From assembly GCA_934271655.1 (NCBI GenBank), contig CAKQRW010000020.1, forward strand, positions 1-52,094: a stretch of DNA of 52,094 bases, given 5' to 3'. Of the stretch, positions 35,242 through 43,909 are shown piece after piece. The notes under the pieces were generated by a model. It was given only the letters and a program-made list of their open reading frames with translations. It searched no databases and was not told where the DNA came from. Numbering within the stretch: position 1 is the stretch's first letter; every line of letters begins with the position of its first letter. The DNA comes from an uncultured Bacteroidaceae bacterium. Its GTDB lineage: Bacteria; Bacteroidota; Bacteroidia; Bacteroidales; Bacteroidaceae. A program made the translations under genes and the position numbers.

Positions 35242-36582
35242 ATGAGCACTTTTTGGAAGGTAACAAGTAGCATCTTTGGCGGCAAACTTTTCAAAGGAGA
35301 CCGGGCCGTATGGATGGTATATTTTTTCCTATGCATGATCTCCCTGGTGGAGGTGTACAGCGCCTCGAGCCGCCTGACTTTCTCTGGCGGATCGCATTGG
35401 GAACCAATGCTGGGACAGGCCTGCTGCTTGCTTGGCGGCCTGCTGATTATCGTCATAGTACTCCGCATTGGATGCAAATGGTTCATGATTTTTCCTTTCT
35501 TTTTGATGCCTTTGTCTTTGATTCTGCTTACATACACATCAGTACTTGGACTGGGCAGCGAGCTGAACGGTACGCACAGATGGATCAATCTGGGCTTTAT
35601 CACCATACAGCCTTCCGAGATTGCCAAGGTGTCGCTGATTATATACACAGCCATGGTTCTCGCCAAGACACAGGCAGAGAGAATAGACGTGGTGAATGGC
35701 ATCAAGGTGAAGACCGTGGGAGCATTCAAAGGGAAACGCTCGCTGGCTTACTGGTTAATAATCATCCCAACCGCCATCATCTGCGGACTCATCTTCTCTG
35801 ACAATGTGTCCACAAGCCTAATGCTCGGTCTGGTGATATTCATCATGATGTGGGTGGGCCATATCCCCAAGGACTACATGCTCAAGACTACCGGAGCGGT
35901 CATAGCCCTGGCCGGATTATTGTTGGCTGTGTCATTGGTCATGCCAGACGAGGCACTCAACTCCAACTTCATGACGAAGAGACTCACCACCGTGAAGCAC
36001 CGCGTCATGCGAATGGCTGGACATGAAGACAGCAGCACATACAAAGTACAGAAGACTGACAAGCAAAAGAAGCTGGACGACAAGAACTCGCAGAAGACTT
36101 ATGCCTACATAGCCATTGCCAATTCAAACGTCATTGGACGCGGACCAGGCAACTCCATACAGCGAGACTTCCTTCAGCATGCCGAGTCTGACTTCATCTA
36201 TGCCATCATCATTGAGGAATTGGGCATATTCGGGATGATATTCGTGCCTTTTCTCTACTTTGTACTGTTGATAAGGTGCGTCAGGATAGCGCAGAGGTGC
36301 ACAGCGTTCTTTCCAGCATTCCTTGTGATTGGCTCAAGCGTGATGATAGTGCTGCAGGCCATGGTGAACATGGGCGTAGCTGTGATTCCCGGCTTTGTGA
36401 CAGGACAGACGCTGCCACTCATCAGCAAGGGAGGCTCATCGATATTTGTCACCAGCTTCTACTTCGGCATGATACTCAGCGTGAGCCGCTTTGCCAGCAA
36501 GAAAGATATGAAAGCGCCTATGACGCAGGCTGTGCCCGACGGAGAAACTAGCGATTTCTACGACGACAAGCCCATGCTGTGA
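35242..36582 (+). CDS. ftsW: Septal peptidoglycan glycosyltransferase FtsW
   Basis: SEDS-family polymerase that, with FtsI, makes septal glycan strands. The 446-residue protein has about ten membrane helices, the GTHRWINLGFITIQPSEIAK signature, the DNVSTSLMLGLV segment in which the first Asp matches the catalytic position of SEDS proteins, and the late motif ESDFIYAIIIEELGIFG. A hydrophilic loop of roughly 60 residues (about 250-300, with KTDKQKKLDDKNSQKTY) is longer than in proteobacterial FtsW. It lies between murD and murG; the gap to murG contains a separate promoter. Confidence 0.95.
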   Translation: MSTFWKVTSSIFGGKLFKGDRAVWMVYFFLCMISLVEVYSASSRLTFSGGSHWEPMLGQACCLLGGLLIIVIVLRIGCKWFMIFPFFLMPLSLILLTYTSVLGLGSELNGTHRWINLGFITIQPSEIAKVSLIIYTAMVLAKTQAERIDVVNGIKVKTVGAFKGKRSLAYWLIIIPTAIICGLIFSDNVSTSLMLGLVIFIMMWVGHIPKDYMLKTTGAVIALAGLLLAVSLVMPDEALNSNFMTKRLTTVKHRVMRMAGHEDSSTYKVQKTDKQKKLDDKNSQKTYAYIAIANSNVIGRGPGNSIQRDFLQHAESDFIYAIIIEELGIFGMIFVPFLYFVLLIRCVRIAQRCTAFFPAFLVIGSSVMIVLQAMVNMGVAVIPGFVTGQTLPLISKGGSSIFVTSFYFGMILSVSRFASKKDMKAPMTQAVPDGETSDFYDDKPML

Positions 36583-36681
36583 GCAGTTTTCTCCCATAAC
36601 AAACATGGAGGCCTACTTAGCAAACAGCATACCGCCAAGGCGTTTTGCAACGGCAAATGCACGATTTATGGCGAAACTTAA

Positions 36682-36711
36682 TTGAAATATCGTTATTTTT
36701 TTGTATTTTTG
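36682..36711 (+). promoter_or_regulatory. Internal promoter before murG
   Basis: TTG at 36682-36684, 19-bp spacer, TATTTTTG at 36704-36711, followed by CA. This is a good match to the Bacteroidetes promoter pattern and would allow murG-murC-ftsQ-ftsA-ftsZ to be expressed separately from the upstream part of the cluster. Confidence 0.75.
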
Positions 36712-36751
36712 CAAGATAAAGAGTTCAAAAAGATTATTCATAACAAAAGAA

Positions 36752-37885
36752 ATGGAAGATAACAAGCCTTTGAGAGTGATTGTGAGTGGCGGAGGTACAG
36801 GTGGACACATCTTTCCTGCCGTGTCTATAGCCAACGCTATAAAAAAACAGCATCCCGAAGCCGAGATACTGTTTGTCGGGGCCAACGGACGCATGGAGAT
36901 GCAGAGGGTGCCGGCTGCCGGCTACAAAATAGTGGGACTGCCTGTGCGCGGTCTCATTCGTCCGCTGTGGAGCATGCGCAACATCGGAGTCATGGCGGAC
37001 TTCCTCAAGAGTAAGAGGATGGTGAAGGACGTGATACGCAAGTTCCAGCCACAGGTGGCAGTAGGCGTAGGCGGCTATGCATCCGCACCTACACTCAACG
37101 CAGCCTACTCCATGGGCATTCCTTGTCTGATACAGGAGCAGAACTCCTATGCGGGAGTGACCAACAAGTCGCTTGCCAAGAAGGCACGCAAGGTGTGCGT
37201 GGCATACAGCGGCATGGAACGCTTCTTCCCCGCTGACAAGATCATCATGACAGGAAATCCAGTCAGGCAGAACCTGCTCAACAATGACATCACGCCTGAG
37301 CAGGCCAAGGAAAGCTTTGGACTCGACCCCAACAAGAAGACGGTGCTCATCATCGGCGGAAGCCTTGGAGCCAAGACAGTCAATGAGAGCGTGCTCGACC
37401 ATCTGGACGACATACGCAGCAGCGACGTGCAGTTCATCTGGCAAACAGGCAAATATTACAGCGCAAGCATAAGAGAGGAACTGAGCAAGGTGGAGGCTGT
37501 GCCAAACCTGAAGGTGATGGACTTCATCAGCAGCATGGACAACGCATATGCAGCGGCAGACCTCGTGGTGAGCCGCGCCGGAGCAAGCTCAATCTCTGAG
37601 CTGTGCCTGCTGGGCAAGCCCTGCGTCCTCGTGCCCTCGCCCAATGTGGCAGAAGACCACCAGACCAAGAACGCACAGGCCCTATCATCAAAAGACGCTG
37701 CAATCTTCATCGCTGACAAGGACGCAAGGAAGCGTCTGGTGGAGACTGCGCTGAAGGTCGTCACCGACAAACAGAAGCTAGCCTCTCTGAGCGAGAATGT
37801 GAAGAAGCTTGCGTTTAAGGACTCTGCCGACGTGATCGCAGAGGAGGTGTACAAACTGGCCATGGAATACAGAAACAAAAAATAA
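36752..37885 (+). CDS. murG: Lipid II synthase MurG (UDP-GlcNAc transferase)
   Basis: Peripheral membrane GT28 glycosyltransferase turning lipid I into lipid II. 377 residues with the N-terminal loop SGGGTGGHIFPA, GVGGYASAPTLNAA, the EQNSYAGVTNKSLAK motif, GGSLGAKTVNESV, and the donor-binding segment RAGASSISELCLLGKP. I use ATG 36752 (MEDNKPLRVIVSGG) because the extra 17 codons of the longer open frame overlap the -7 box and show no family similarity. murC follows 18 bp later. Confidence 0.97.
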   Translation: MEDNKPLRVIVSGGGTGGHIFPAVSIANAIKKQHPEAEILFVGANGRMEMQRVPAAGYKIVGLPVRGLIRPLWSMRNIGVMADFLKSKRMVKDVIRKFQPQVAVGVGGYASAPTLNAAYSMGIPCLIQEQNSYAGVTNKSLAKKARKVCVAYSGMERFFPADKIIMTGNPVRQNLLNNDITPEQAKESFGLDPNKKTVLIIGGSLGAKTVNESVLDHLDDIRSSDVQFIWQTGKYYSASIREELSKVEAVPNLKVMDFISSMDNAYAAADLVVSRAGASSISELCLLGKPCVLVPSPNVAEDHQTKNAQALSSKDAAIFIADKDARKRLVETALKVVTDKQKLASLSENVKKLAFKDSADVIAEEVYKLAMEYRNKK

Positions 37886-37903
37886 TGGCAGAATAAAAAC
37901 AAG

Positions 37904-39280
37904 ATGGAACAGAAAGATATAAAGTCAGTCTATTTTGTCGGAGCCGGAGGCATCGGCATGAGCGCGCTGGTGAGGTTCTTCCTTGCCAACGGATATAATG
38001 TGGGCGGATACGACAAGACTCCAAGCGAGCTGACAGAAAAGCTGATTGAGGAAGGGGCTAAGATCCACTACGAGGAGAATGTGGACGCTATTGACAGCTG
38101 CTTCAAGCAGAAGGACAGCACCCTGGTGGTGTACACTCCTGCCATACCGGCCGACCACAAGGAGCTGGTGTTCTTCCAGAAGGAAGGCTTCACCGTACAG
38201 AAGAGAGCGCAAGTGCTTGGCGTGCTGACAGTCTCGCACAAAGGTCTGTGCGTAGCTGGCACACACGGGAAGACGACCACATCAACCATGGCGGCCCACC
38301 TGCTGCATGAGAGCCATGTGGACTGCAACGCCTTTCTCGGCGGCATCTCCAAGAACTACGGAACAAACTATATCTTGTCTGATAGCGAGTATGTGGTGAT
38401 AGAAGCCGATGAGTTTGACCGCTCTTTCCATTGGCTGAGACCATACATGACTGTCATCACTGCTACAGACCCTGACCATCTCGACATCTACGGCACCAAG
38501 GAGGCCTACCTCGAGAGCTTCAGGAAATACACCACGCTGATCAAGCCAGGCGGCGCGCTCATCATACACAAGGGCCTAGAGATGAAGGCTGACGTGCAGG
38601 AAGGAGTGAAGGTATATGAGTACTCACGCAATGAGGGTGACTTCCATGCGGAGAACATCAGAATAGGCCACGGAGAGATAATATTCGACTTCGTACATCC
38701 TGGCGGAGTGGTGAAAGACATACAGCTGGGAGTGCCTGTGAGCATCAACATCGAGAACGGAATAGCCGCCATGGCACTCGCCATCCTTAATGGCGTCAAT
38801 GAGGAAGAGCTAAGAAGCGGCATGAGAAGCTTCAGCGGCGTGGACCGCAGGTTCGACTTCAAGGTAAAGACAGACAAGATGGTCTTCCTCAGCGACTATG
38901 CCCATCATCCCAACGAGATAGAAGCAAGCGTCAAGTCCATAAGGGAACTGTATGCCGACAAGAAGATTGCAGCTATATTCCAGCCACATCTCTACACACG
39001 CACACGCGACTTCTATAAGGAGTTTGCAGCCGCCCTCTCAGGCCTCGATGCCGTGTACCTCTGCGACATCTACCCCGCACGTGAGCTGCCTATACCTGGC
39101 GTGACAAGCAAGCTGATATACGACAACCTGAGGCCAGGGATGGAGAAGCACCTGATAAGCAAGGAGGACATACCAGAAGTGGCGCGAAAAGCTGACTTCG
39201 ACGTGCTCATATCCTTGGGTGCTGGCGACATAGAGAACTATGTGCCTCAGATAACTGAGATACTGCGAGAGAAGGCTTAG
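37904..39280 (+). CDS. murC: UDP-MurNAc:L-alanine ligase MurC
   Basis: First of the peptide-adding ligases, joining L-alanine to UDP-MurNAc. 458 residues with the N-terminal nucleotide-binding motif VGAGGIGMSALVRFF, the ATP loop VAGTHGKTTTSTMAAH, EADEFDRSFHWLRP, TDPDHLDIYG, and the C-terminal HHPNEIEASVKSIRE and QPHLYTRTRDF motifs, which distinguish MurC from the other Mur ligases. Full length. It sits 18 bp after murG; ftsQ follows after 69 bp. Confidence 0.97.
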   Translation: MEQKDIKSVYFVGAGGIGMSALVRFFLANGYNVGGYDKTPSELTEKLIEEGAKIHYEENVDAIDSCFKQKDSTLVVYTPAIPADHKELVFFQKEGFTVQKRAQVLGVLTVSHKGLCVAGTHGKTTTSTMAAHLLHESHVDCNAFLGGISKNYGTNYILSDSEYVVIEADEFDRSFHWLRPYMTVITATDPDHLDIYGTKEAYLESFRKYTTLIKPGGALIIHKGLEMKADVQEGVKVYEYSRNEGDFHAENIRIGHGEIIFDFVHPGGVVKDIQLGVPVSINIENGIAAMALAILNGVNEEELRSGMRSFSGVDRRFDFKVKTDKMVFLSDYAHHPNEIEASVKSIRELYADKKIAAIFQPHLYTRTRDFYKEFAAALSGLDAVYLCDIYPARELPIPGVTSKLIYDNLRPGMEKHLISKEDIPEVARKADFDVLISLGAGDIENYVPQITEILREKA

Positions 39281-39349
39281 GCCATTCCACAAATAGCAGA
39301 CATTGACAACGTCAATACACTTGCAACAACAGAATTGTAAAGAAACACT

Positions 39350-40114
39350 ATGAAAGTAGGCAAAATCATAAGGGTAACACTCGTATCGCTGCTGACCACC
39401 GCGTTGGCAGCATACGTAGTTTACAGCGCTTTCTTTCTCTCCGAGCCTGACGAGAACGAGATGTGCAACTCTGTTGAGATAATCGTGGAATCATCCGACA
39501 CAGAATCGGCTTTTGTCGACAAGCCTGAGCTGGAGACCATACTTAAGGAGGCGCACATCTACCCCAAAGGCATGCTGATGAAGAATGTGAGCACAAAGAG
39601 GATTGAGGATCTCATCAGGACAAAAGAGTACATATCCAAAGTGGATTGTTACAAAGCGGCCAACGGCAAGGTGTGCATAAAGGTGGAACAGAGAATACCT
39701 ATCATTTATGTCCTGCCAGACGGAAAGGAAGGATTCTTCGTTGACGCGCAGGGACATGTGATTCACAACAGAGGATATGTGTCCAACCTGGTGGTGGCGT
39801 CTGGAGATGTGGACGAGGCCTACGCAAGCAAGGAACTAGTTGAAATGGCCAAGTTCCTGCAGACTGACGAGTTCTGGAACGACCAGATAGAACAGATTTA
39901 TGTGTCGAGGGGAAGGAAAAGGGACAGAGTCATAGAAATCATCCCTCGTGTTGGCGACCATGTGGTGTATCTCGGCACTATTAACAACTTTGAGAAAAAA
40001 CTCCATAACCTGAGGATTTTCTACAACAAAGCGATGAGTACAGTAGGATGGAATAAATACGCGAAAGTCAACCTCGAGTATGAGAACCAGATTATCTGCA
40101 CTAAAAGGAAATAA
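39350..40114 (+). CDS. ftsQ: Cell-division protein FtsQ
   Basis: Single-pass inner-membrane protein linking early and late divisome parts. The 254 residues have a short cytoplasmic start, one membrane helix (about 8-27, LVSLLTTALAAYVVYSAFF), a POTRA-like region (about 40-115, with EDLIRTKEYISKVDCYKA and KVCIKVEQRIPIIYV) and the FtsQ beta domain (GFFVDAQGHVI through the end). Divergent in sequence from proteobacterial FtsQ but in the exact murC-ftsQ-ftsA position and of family length. A 136-bp gap precedes ftsA. Confidence 0.92.
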   Translation: MKVGKIIRVTLVSLLTTALAAYVVYSAFFLSEPDENEMCNSVEIIVESSDTESAFVDKPELETILKEAHIYPKGMLMKNVSTKRIEDLIRTKEYISKVDCYKAANGKVCIKVEQRIPIIYVLPDGKEGFFVDAQGHVIHNRGYVSNLVVASGDVDEAYASKELVEMAKFLQTDEFWNDQIEQIYVSRGRKRDRVIEIIPRVGDHVVYLGTINNFEKKLHNLRIFYNKAMSTVGWNKYAKVNLEYENQIICTKRK

Positions 40115-40250
40115 GCAAGCCAGCGCACCTGCATCACTCTGAAGAAGGCAAGTCCTTCCAAAGCAGGAGACCACGGGGCTTCGCACACAAAATATGACAG
40201 CTCGGTTGAGACTATACACCATATAAAAAGATAAAACAGAATATATATAT

Positions 40251-41870
40251 ATGACTACTTCGGACAAAGACTTTATTGTTGCTATAGAGCTTGCCTCATC
40301 TAAGATAAAAGGTGTGGCAGGACAGAAGAAGGATGGTACTATGCGCATCCTCGCCTACGCGGAGGATGACACAGCTGGCTGCATCAAGCGCGGAGCTGTG
40401 TACAACATAGAGAAGACGTACCAGAGCGTCAACAATATCATCAAGAAGCTGGAATCTACGCTCAACACAAAAATATCTCGTGCATATGTGGGCATAGGCG
40501 GACAGTCTATGCGCTCTTACAAGAGCATCATCAAACGCAACCTGCTGACGCAAAGCTTCATAAGCAACGAGCTGATTGACGCTATCAGTCAGGAAAGCCA
40601 GGAAATTCCATATAGCGAGTATGAAGTGATGGACAACTTCCCACAGGAGTTCATCGTCGATTCCAACTCCATATCCGATACCCCTGTAGGCGTGATGGGA
40701 ACAAATGTAGAGGGCGAATTTCTCAACATCATCGCCAAGACCAAGCTGAGGACTAATGTGGAGACCGTTTTCGCCAACGCTAACATGGAGATTGCCGAAC
40801 AGCTCATAGCGCCATTGCAACTGGCCAACAACGTGCTCACCGACGCGGAGAAACGTTCGGGATGCGCTTTGGTTGACCTCGGTGCTGACACTACAACACT
40901 GGTAGTCTACAAGAACAATATCGTGAGGTATCTTGTCACTATACCGCTTGGAAGCAACAACATCAACAAGGACCTGGCCACACTCTCTATCGACGAGGCT
41001 GAGACTGAAGCCATAAAGCTGAAATACGGCGACGCATGTCAAGACCTTGACAGGAGCGAGGATGCAGAGGCTCAGACATACACTACCACAGATGGCAGGA
41101 CATTCGAGGTGTCACTCCTGAAGAATGTCATCGAGGCTCGCATGGGAGAGATAATAGCCAACGTGAACAACCAGATAATCAATTCAGACTACAGCGGCAA
41201 ACTTCTCGCTGGACTGGTCATCACTGGCGGCGGAAGCAACATGAAGAATATTGTGAATGCCTTCACCAAGAGCACCAAGATTGACAAGGTGCGCCTGGCC
41301 AACAAGGTGAATCAATCTATAGAGCGGACACCTGACACTGCATCCTTCGTACTCGAAAAAGCAGAGAACACATCTATTCTTTCGCTCCTGCTGGCTGGAA
41401 CAATGCCTTGCGGCGGTGAAGGACTCGACAACACACAGGCCATGCTCGACCAGCAGGCCAAGGAGGCGGAGAGGCAAAGGCGACAGGAGGAAGCTGACGC
41501 TGAGGCAAACGATGCCATGGCTTTCGACAAGGTGAAGAACGGCATACGAGCAGCTTACGATGAAGTGCAGAAGCAGATAACAGAACTGCAGAACTACGGC
41601 ACAGACAAGAAGGTAAGGCAGAAGGCTAAAGACCTGTCTCTGAAAATACTCGACAGAGCATTGGGTGACGAATACACTAATGCTGCCAATGCGCTGGAGG
41701 GCAAGGACAAATTCAAGCAAAGCCTCAGGGAAGGCGCAGAGCTTGCGGAAAAACTGAAACAAGAAGTAGACCGACTCATCGCACTTGTCAACAAGGCCAA
41801 CAAGGAAAACAGCATTTGGGGCAGGTTAGTAAAGGGACTGAGCGACATTGTCAGCGAAGACAGCAAGTAA
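40251..41870 (+). CDS. ftsA: Cell-division protein FtsA, with long C-terminal extension
   Basis: Actin-like ATPase that anchors FtsZ to the membrane. The first 385 residues carry the family motifs: FIVAIELASSKIKGVAG, the YVGIGGQSMRSY segment, ALVDLGADTTTLVVYKNN (phosphate 2 loop) and LVITGGGSNMKNI. The remaining 150 residues are a charged, helical extension (KEAERQRRQEEADAEAND onward), so that the protein reaches 539 residues against 420 in E. coli. The last segment SIWGRLVKGLSDIVSE is amphipathic and is probably the membrane-targeting helix moved to the end of the extension. ftsZ follows after 102 bp. Confidence 0.96.
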   Translation: MTTSDKDFIVAIELASSKIKGVAGQKKDGTMRILAYAEDDTAGCIKRGAVYNIEKTYQSVNNIIKKLESTLNTKISRAYVGIGGQSMRSYKSIIKRNLLTQSFISNELIDAISQESQEIPYSEYEVMDNFPQEFIVDSNSISDTPVGVMGTNVEGEFLNIIAKTKLRTNVETVFANANMEIAEQLIAPLQLANNVLTDAEKRSGCALVDLGADTTTLVVYKNNIVRYLVTIPLGSNNINKDLATLSIDEAETEAIKLKYGDACQDLDRSEDAEAQTYTTTDGRTFEVSLLKNVIEARMGEIIANVNNQIINSDYSGKLLAGLVITGGGSNMKNIVNAFTKSTKIDKVRLANKVNQSIERTPDTASFVLEKAENTSILSLLLAGTMPCGGEGLDNTQAMLDQQAKEAERQRRQEEADAEANDAMAFDKVKNGIRAAYDEVQKQITELQNYGTDKKVRQKAKDLSLKILDRALGDEYTNAANALEGKDKFKQSLREGAELAEKLKQEVDRLIALVNKANKENSIWGRLVKGLSDIVSEDSK

Positions 41871-41972
41871 AAGCGCTGTCATAGGACAGCTGCTGTATCT
41901 GGCAAACACACTTTTTCAGAGCAAAGAAACAAGAGTTCATTTTCATACAAAACAACACACTACATTTGAACT

Positions 41973-43286
41973 ATGGCAGAGAACGACGATATCGGTGTCT
42001 TCAACTTCCAACAAGGCACAACAAGCATAATAAAGGTCATCGGTGTAGGCGGTGGCGGCGGCAATGCCGTCAACCATATGTACAGCGAGGGCATACATGA
42101 TGTCACATTCGTAGTGACCAATACAGACAACAAAGCCCTGCAAGACTCCCCTGTGCCCACAAAGATACAGCTGGGCAAGGAGGGACTCGGAGCCGGCAAC
42201 AAGCCAGAGAAAGCTCGCGCAGCCACAGAGGAGTCTATCGACGAAATCAAGAACATGCTCTCTGATGGCACCAAGATGGCTTTCATCACAGCAGGCATGG
42301 GAGGCGGCACAGGCACAGGCGCAGCTCCGCTCATCGCCAAGACTGCCAAGGATATGGGCATTCTCACAGTGGGCATCGTAACCATTCCTTTCCGTTGGGA
42401 AGGCAACAAGAAAATAGACCAGGCACTGGACGGCGTGGAGGAGATGAGCAAGAACGTGGATGCGCTCTTGGTCATCAACAACGAACGCCTGAGAGAGATC
42501 TACCAAGACTTCACCGTCATCAAGGCTTTTGCCAAGGCTGACGACACCCTGTGCAACGCGGCTCGCTCTATAGCGGAAATCATCACCATGCACGGCATCA
42601 TCAACCTCGACTTCAACGATGTCAGCACCGTGCTGAAGGATGGCGGTGTAGCTATCATGAGCACTGGCTTCGGCTCTGGCGAAGGACGTGTGACAAAGGG
42701 CATCGAGGATGCACTCAACTCACCGTTGCTCAACAACAACGACATTTACCGCGCCAACAAGATCCTGCTCCGCATCTCTTTCCCCGACGAGAAGGGCGAT
42801 GGCAACAACGCACTCATGATGGACGAGATGAATGAAGTGCACGAGTTCATGTCCAAGATCAAGCGTGACGACGTGGAGACCAAGTGGGGACTCTCTATTG
42901 ACCCTACACTCACAGACCAAGTGAAGATAACCATCCTCGCCACAGGTTTCGGTGTGGAGGACATCGACTCTGACGAGATGAACTCACGCATCATAGCACG
43001 CGACAAAGAGCAGCAGCAACGTGAGGTGGAGAAAGCTGAGGCAGAGGCCGAGAGAGCGCATAGACGCGAAACCATCTATGGTCCTGACAACAACCACAGC
43101 ACCATCCGCCGACCGCTATACAGCTACATATTCCGCGAGGAGGACCTCGACAACGAGGATGTGATAAGCATGGTTGAGACATCTCCTACCTACAAGCGCA
43201 CAAAGGAGACCATGAAGCAGCTTACAGACATAGGAAACAACCGCAACAACAACATTGATCCTGGCATGACAATCAACTTCAAGTAA
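41973..43286 (+). CDS. ftsZ: Cell-division GTPase FtsZ
   Basis: Tubulin-like GTPase that forms the division ring. The 437 residues have the nucleotide-binding start KVIGVGGGGGNAVNHM, the tubulin signature AGMGGGTGTGAAPLIAK (about 109-125), the NNDIYRANKILLRISF segment and the activation-domain part KITILATGFG. The C-terminal linker is rich in Glu, Gln and Arg (KEQQQREVEKAEAEAERA), followed by a variable region and a short end (NNNIDPGMTINFK) that differs from the classical proteobacterial end peptide. It is the last gene of the cluster, before a strong terminator. Confidence 0.98.
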   Translation: MAENDDIGVFNFQQGTTSIIKVIGVGGGGGNAVNHMYSEGIHDVTFVVTNTDNKALQDSPVPTKIQLGKEGLGAGNKPEKARAATEESIDEIKNMLSDGTKMAFITAGMGGGTGTGAAPLIAKTAKDMGILTVGIVTIPFRWEGNKKIDQALDGVEEMSKNVDALLVINNERLREIYQDFTVIKAFAKADDTLCNAARSIAEIITMHGIINLDFNDVSTVLKDGGVAIMSTGFGSGEGRVTKGIEDALNSPLLNNNDIYRANKILLRISFPDEKGDGNNALMMDEMNEVHEFMSKIKRDDVETKWGLSIDPTLTDQVKITILATGFGVEDIDSDEMNSRIIARDKEQQQREVEKAEAEAERAHRRETIYGPDNNHSTIRRPLYSYIFREEDLDNEDVISMVETSPTYKRTKETMKQLTDIGNNRNNNIDPGMTINFK

Positions 43287-43393
43287 TAGAATACAATGTA
43301 GTCTCTATGAGGAAAAGAACATGACACAAGCGACTTTTCAGCCACCTGCTACCTTATCCTCTTCACTACATACGGACACATTACGACGAACAT

Positions 43394-43440
43394 ATGAAAG
43401 AGGGCTTCAGCCGCACATGGCTGAAGTCCTCTTTTCATAT
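43394..43440 (+). terminator. Terminator of the dcw cluster
   Basis: Long stem with one bulged base (43394-43412 with 43419-43438, arms GAGGGCTTCAGCC and GGCTGAAGTCCTCTTT) and a 6-base loop. The T run is within and after the right arm. Confidence 0.9.
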
Positions 43441-43698
43441 TATAAGTAGGTGTTCAGAATTATCTATAATACAAAGGACTATTACTGAAAAAACATGCCA
43501 GATTCCGACCGCTTCACATTTACAGCATTGGCTATCATGGGAGGCTCAGTCAATGGAGTGCTTACACAAACTCTAAAGAAGCGCTTCGTTGAGTGCTAAA
43601 GAAGCGCTTCGTTAGGGTACAAGGAAAGCTTCTATAGGTAATGCCTTCTACAACATGAGAACAAATGCGATGCGTTCTTACTTTTTGAGCACCTACTT
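43441..43698. mobile_element. Possible MITE-like element with terminal inverted repeats
   Basis: Left end TAAGTAGGTGTTCAGAA and, inverted at the right end, TAAGTAGGTGCTCAAAA: 15 of 17 bases agree. About 258 bp, no open frame of note, no obvious target duplication. The ends belong to the dispersed repeat family found also at 7196, 43746 and 46018. Mobility is inferred from the structure only. Confidence 0.4.
43573..43613. repeat. Two copies of an 18-bp unit centred on a palindrome
   Basis: CTAAAGAAGCGCTTCGTT at 43573-43590 and 43596-43613 (period 23 bp). Each contains the 10-bp palindrome GAAGCGCTTC. Confidence 0.85.
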
Positions 43699-43745
43699 AC
43701 CCATACAGCTGCCACCATTATATGGCCTTATCAAAAAAAATTAAG

Positions 43746-43792
43746 CAGGTGCTCAAAGTCGTTTTATATTGTAAAATGACTTTGAGCACCTG
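43746..43792. repeat. Hairpin formed by two inverted copies of the dispersed repeat
   Basis: Arms CAGGTGCTCAAAGTCGTTTTA (21 bp; split here as CAGGTGCTCAAAGTC plus GTTTTA) at 43746-43766 and its inverse at 43772-43792, with one G/A difference and a 5-base loop. Lies 118 bp before the gyrB stop codon and could end gyrB transcription, though no long T run follows. Confidence 0.75.
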
Positions 43793-43909
43793 TCTAATAC
43801 GCTTTACTATATATAATAGCCTTTACTATAATATATAATAGCCTTTCCTATAATGGTCTCGCCTCCATTGCCCAATGACAATACACTTACAGGCCAACCA
43901 TTCATCAGT

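Noticed and set aside
33738..35729. Open frame of 663 codons on the - strand opposite murD
   Set aside because: Antisense to complete, highly conserved murD and part of mraY and ftsW; composition is that of a shadow frame.
43394..43576. Small open frame after ftsZ
   Set aside because: It begins inside the terminator hairpin of the dcw cluster and continues into the repeat element.
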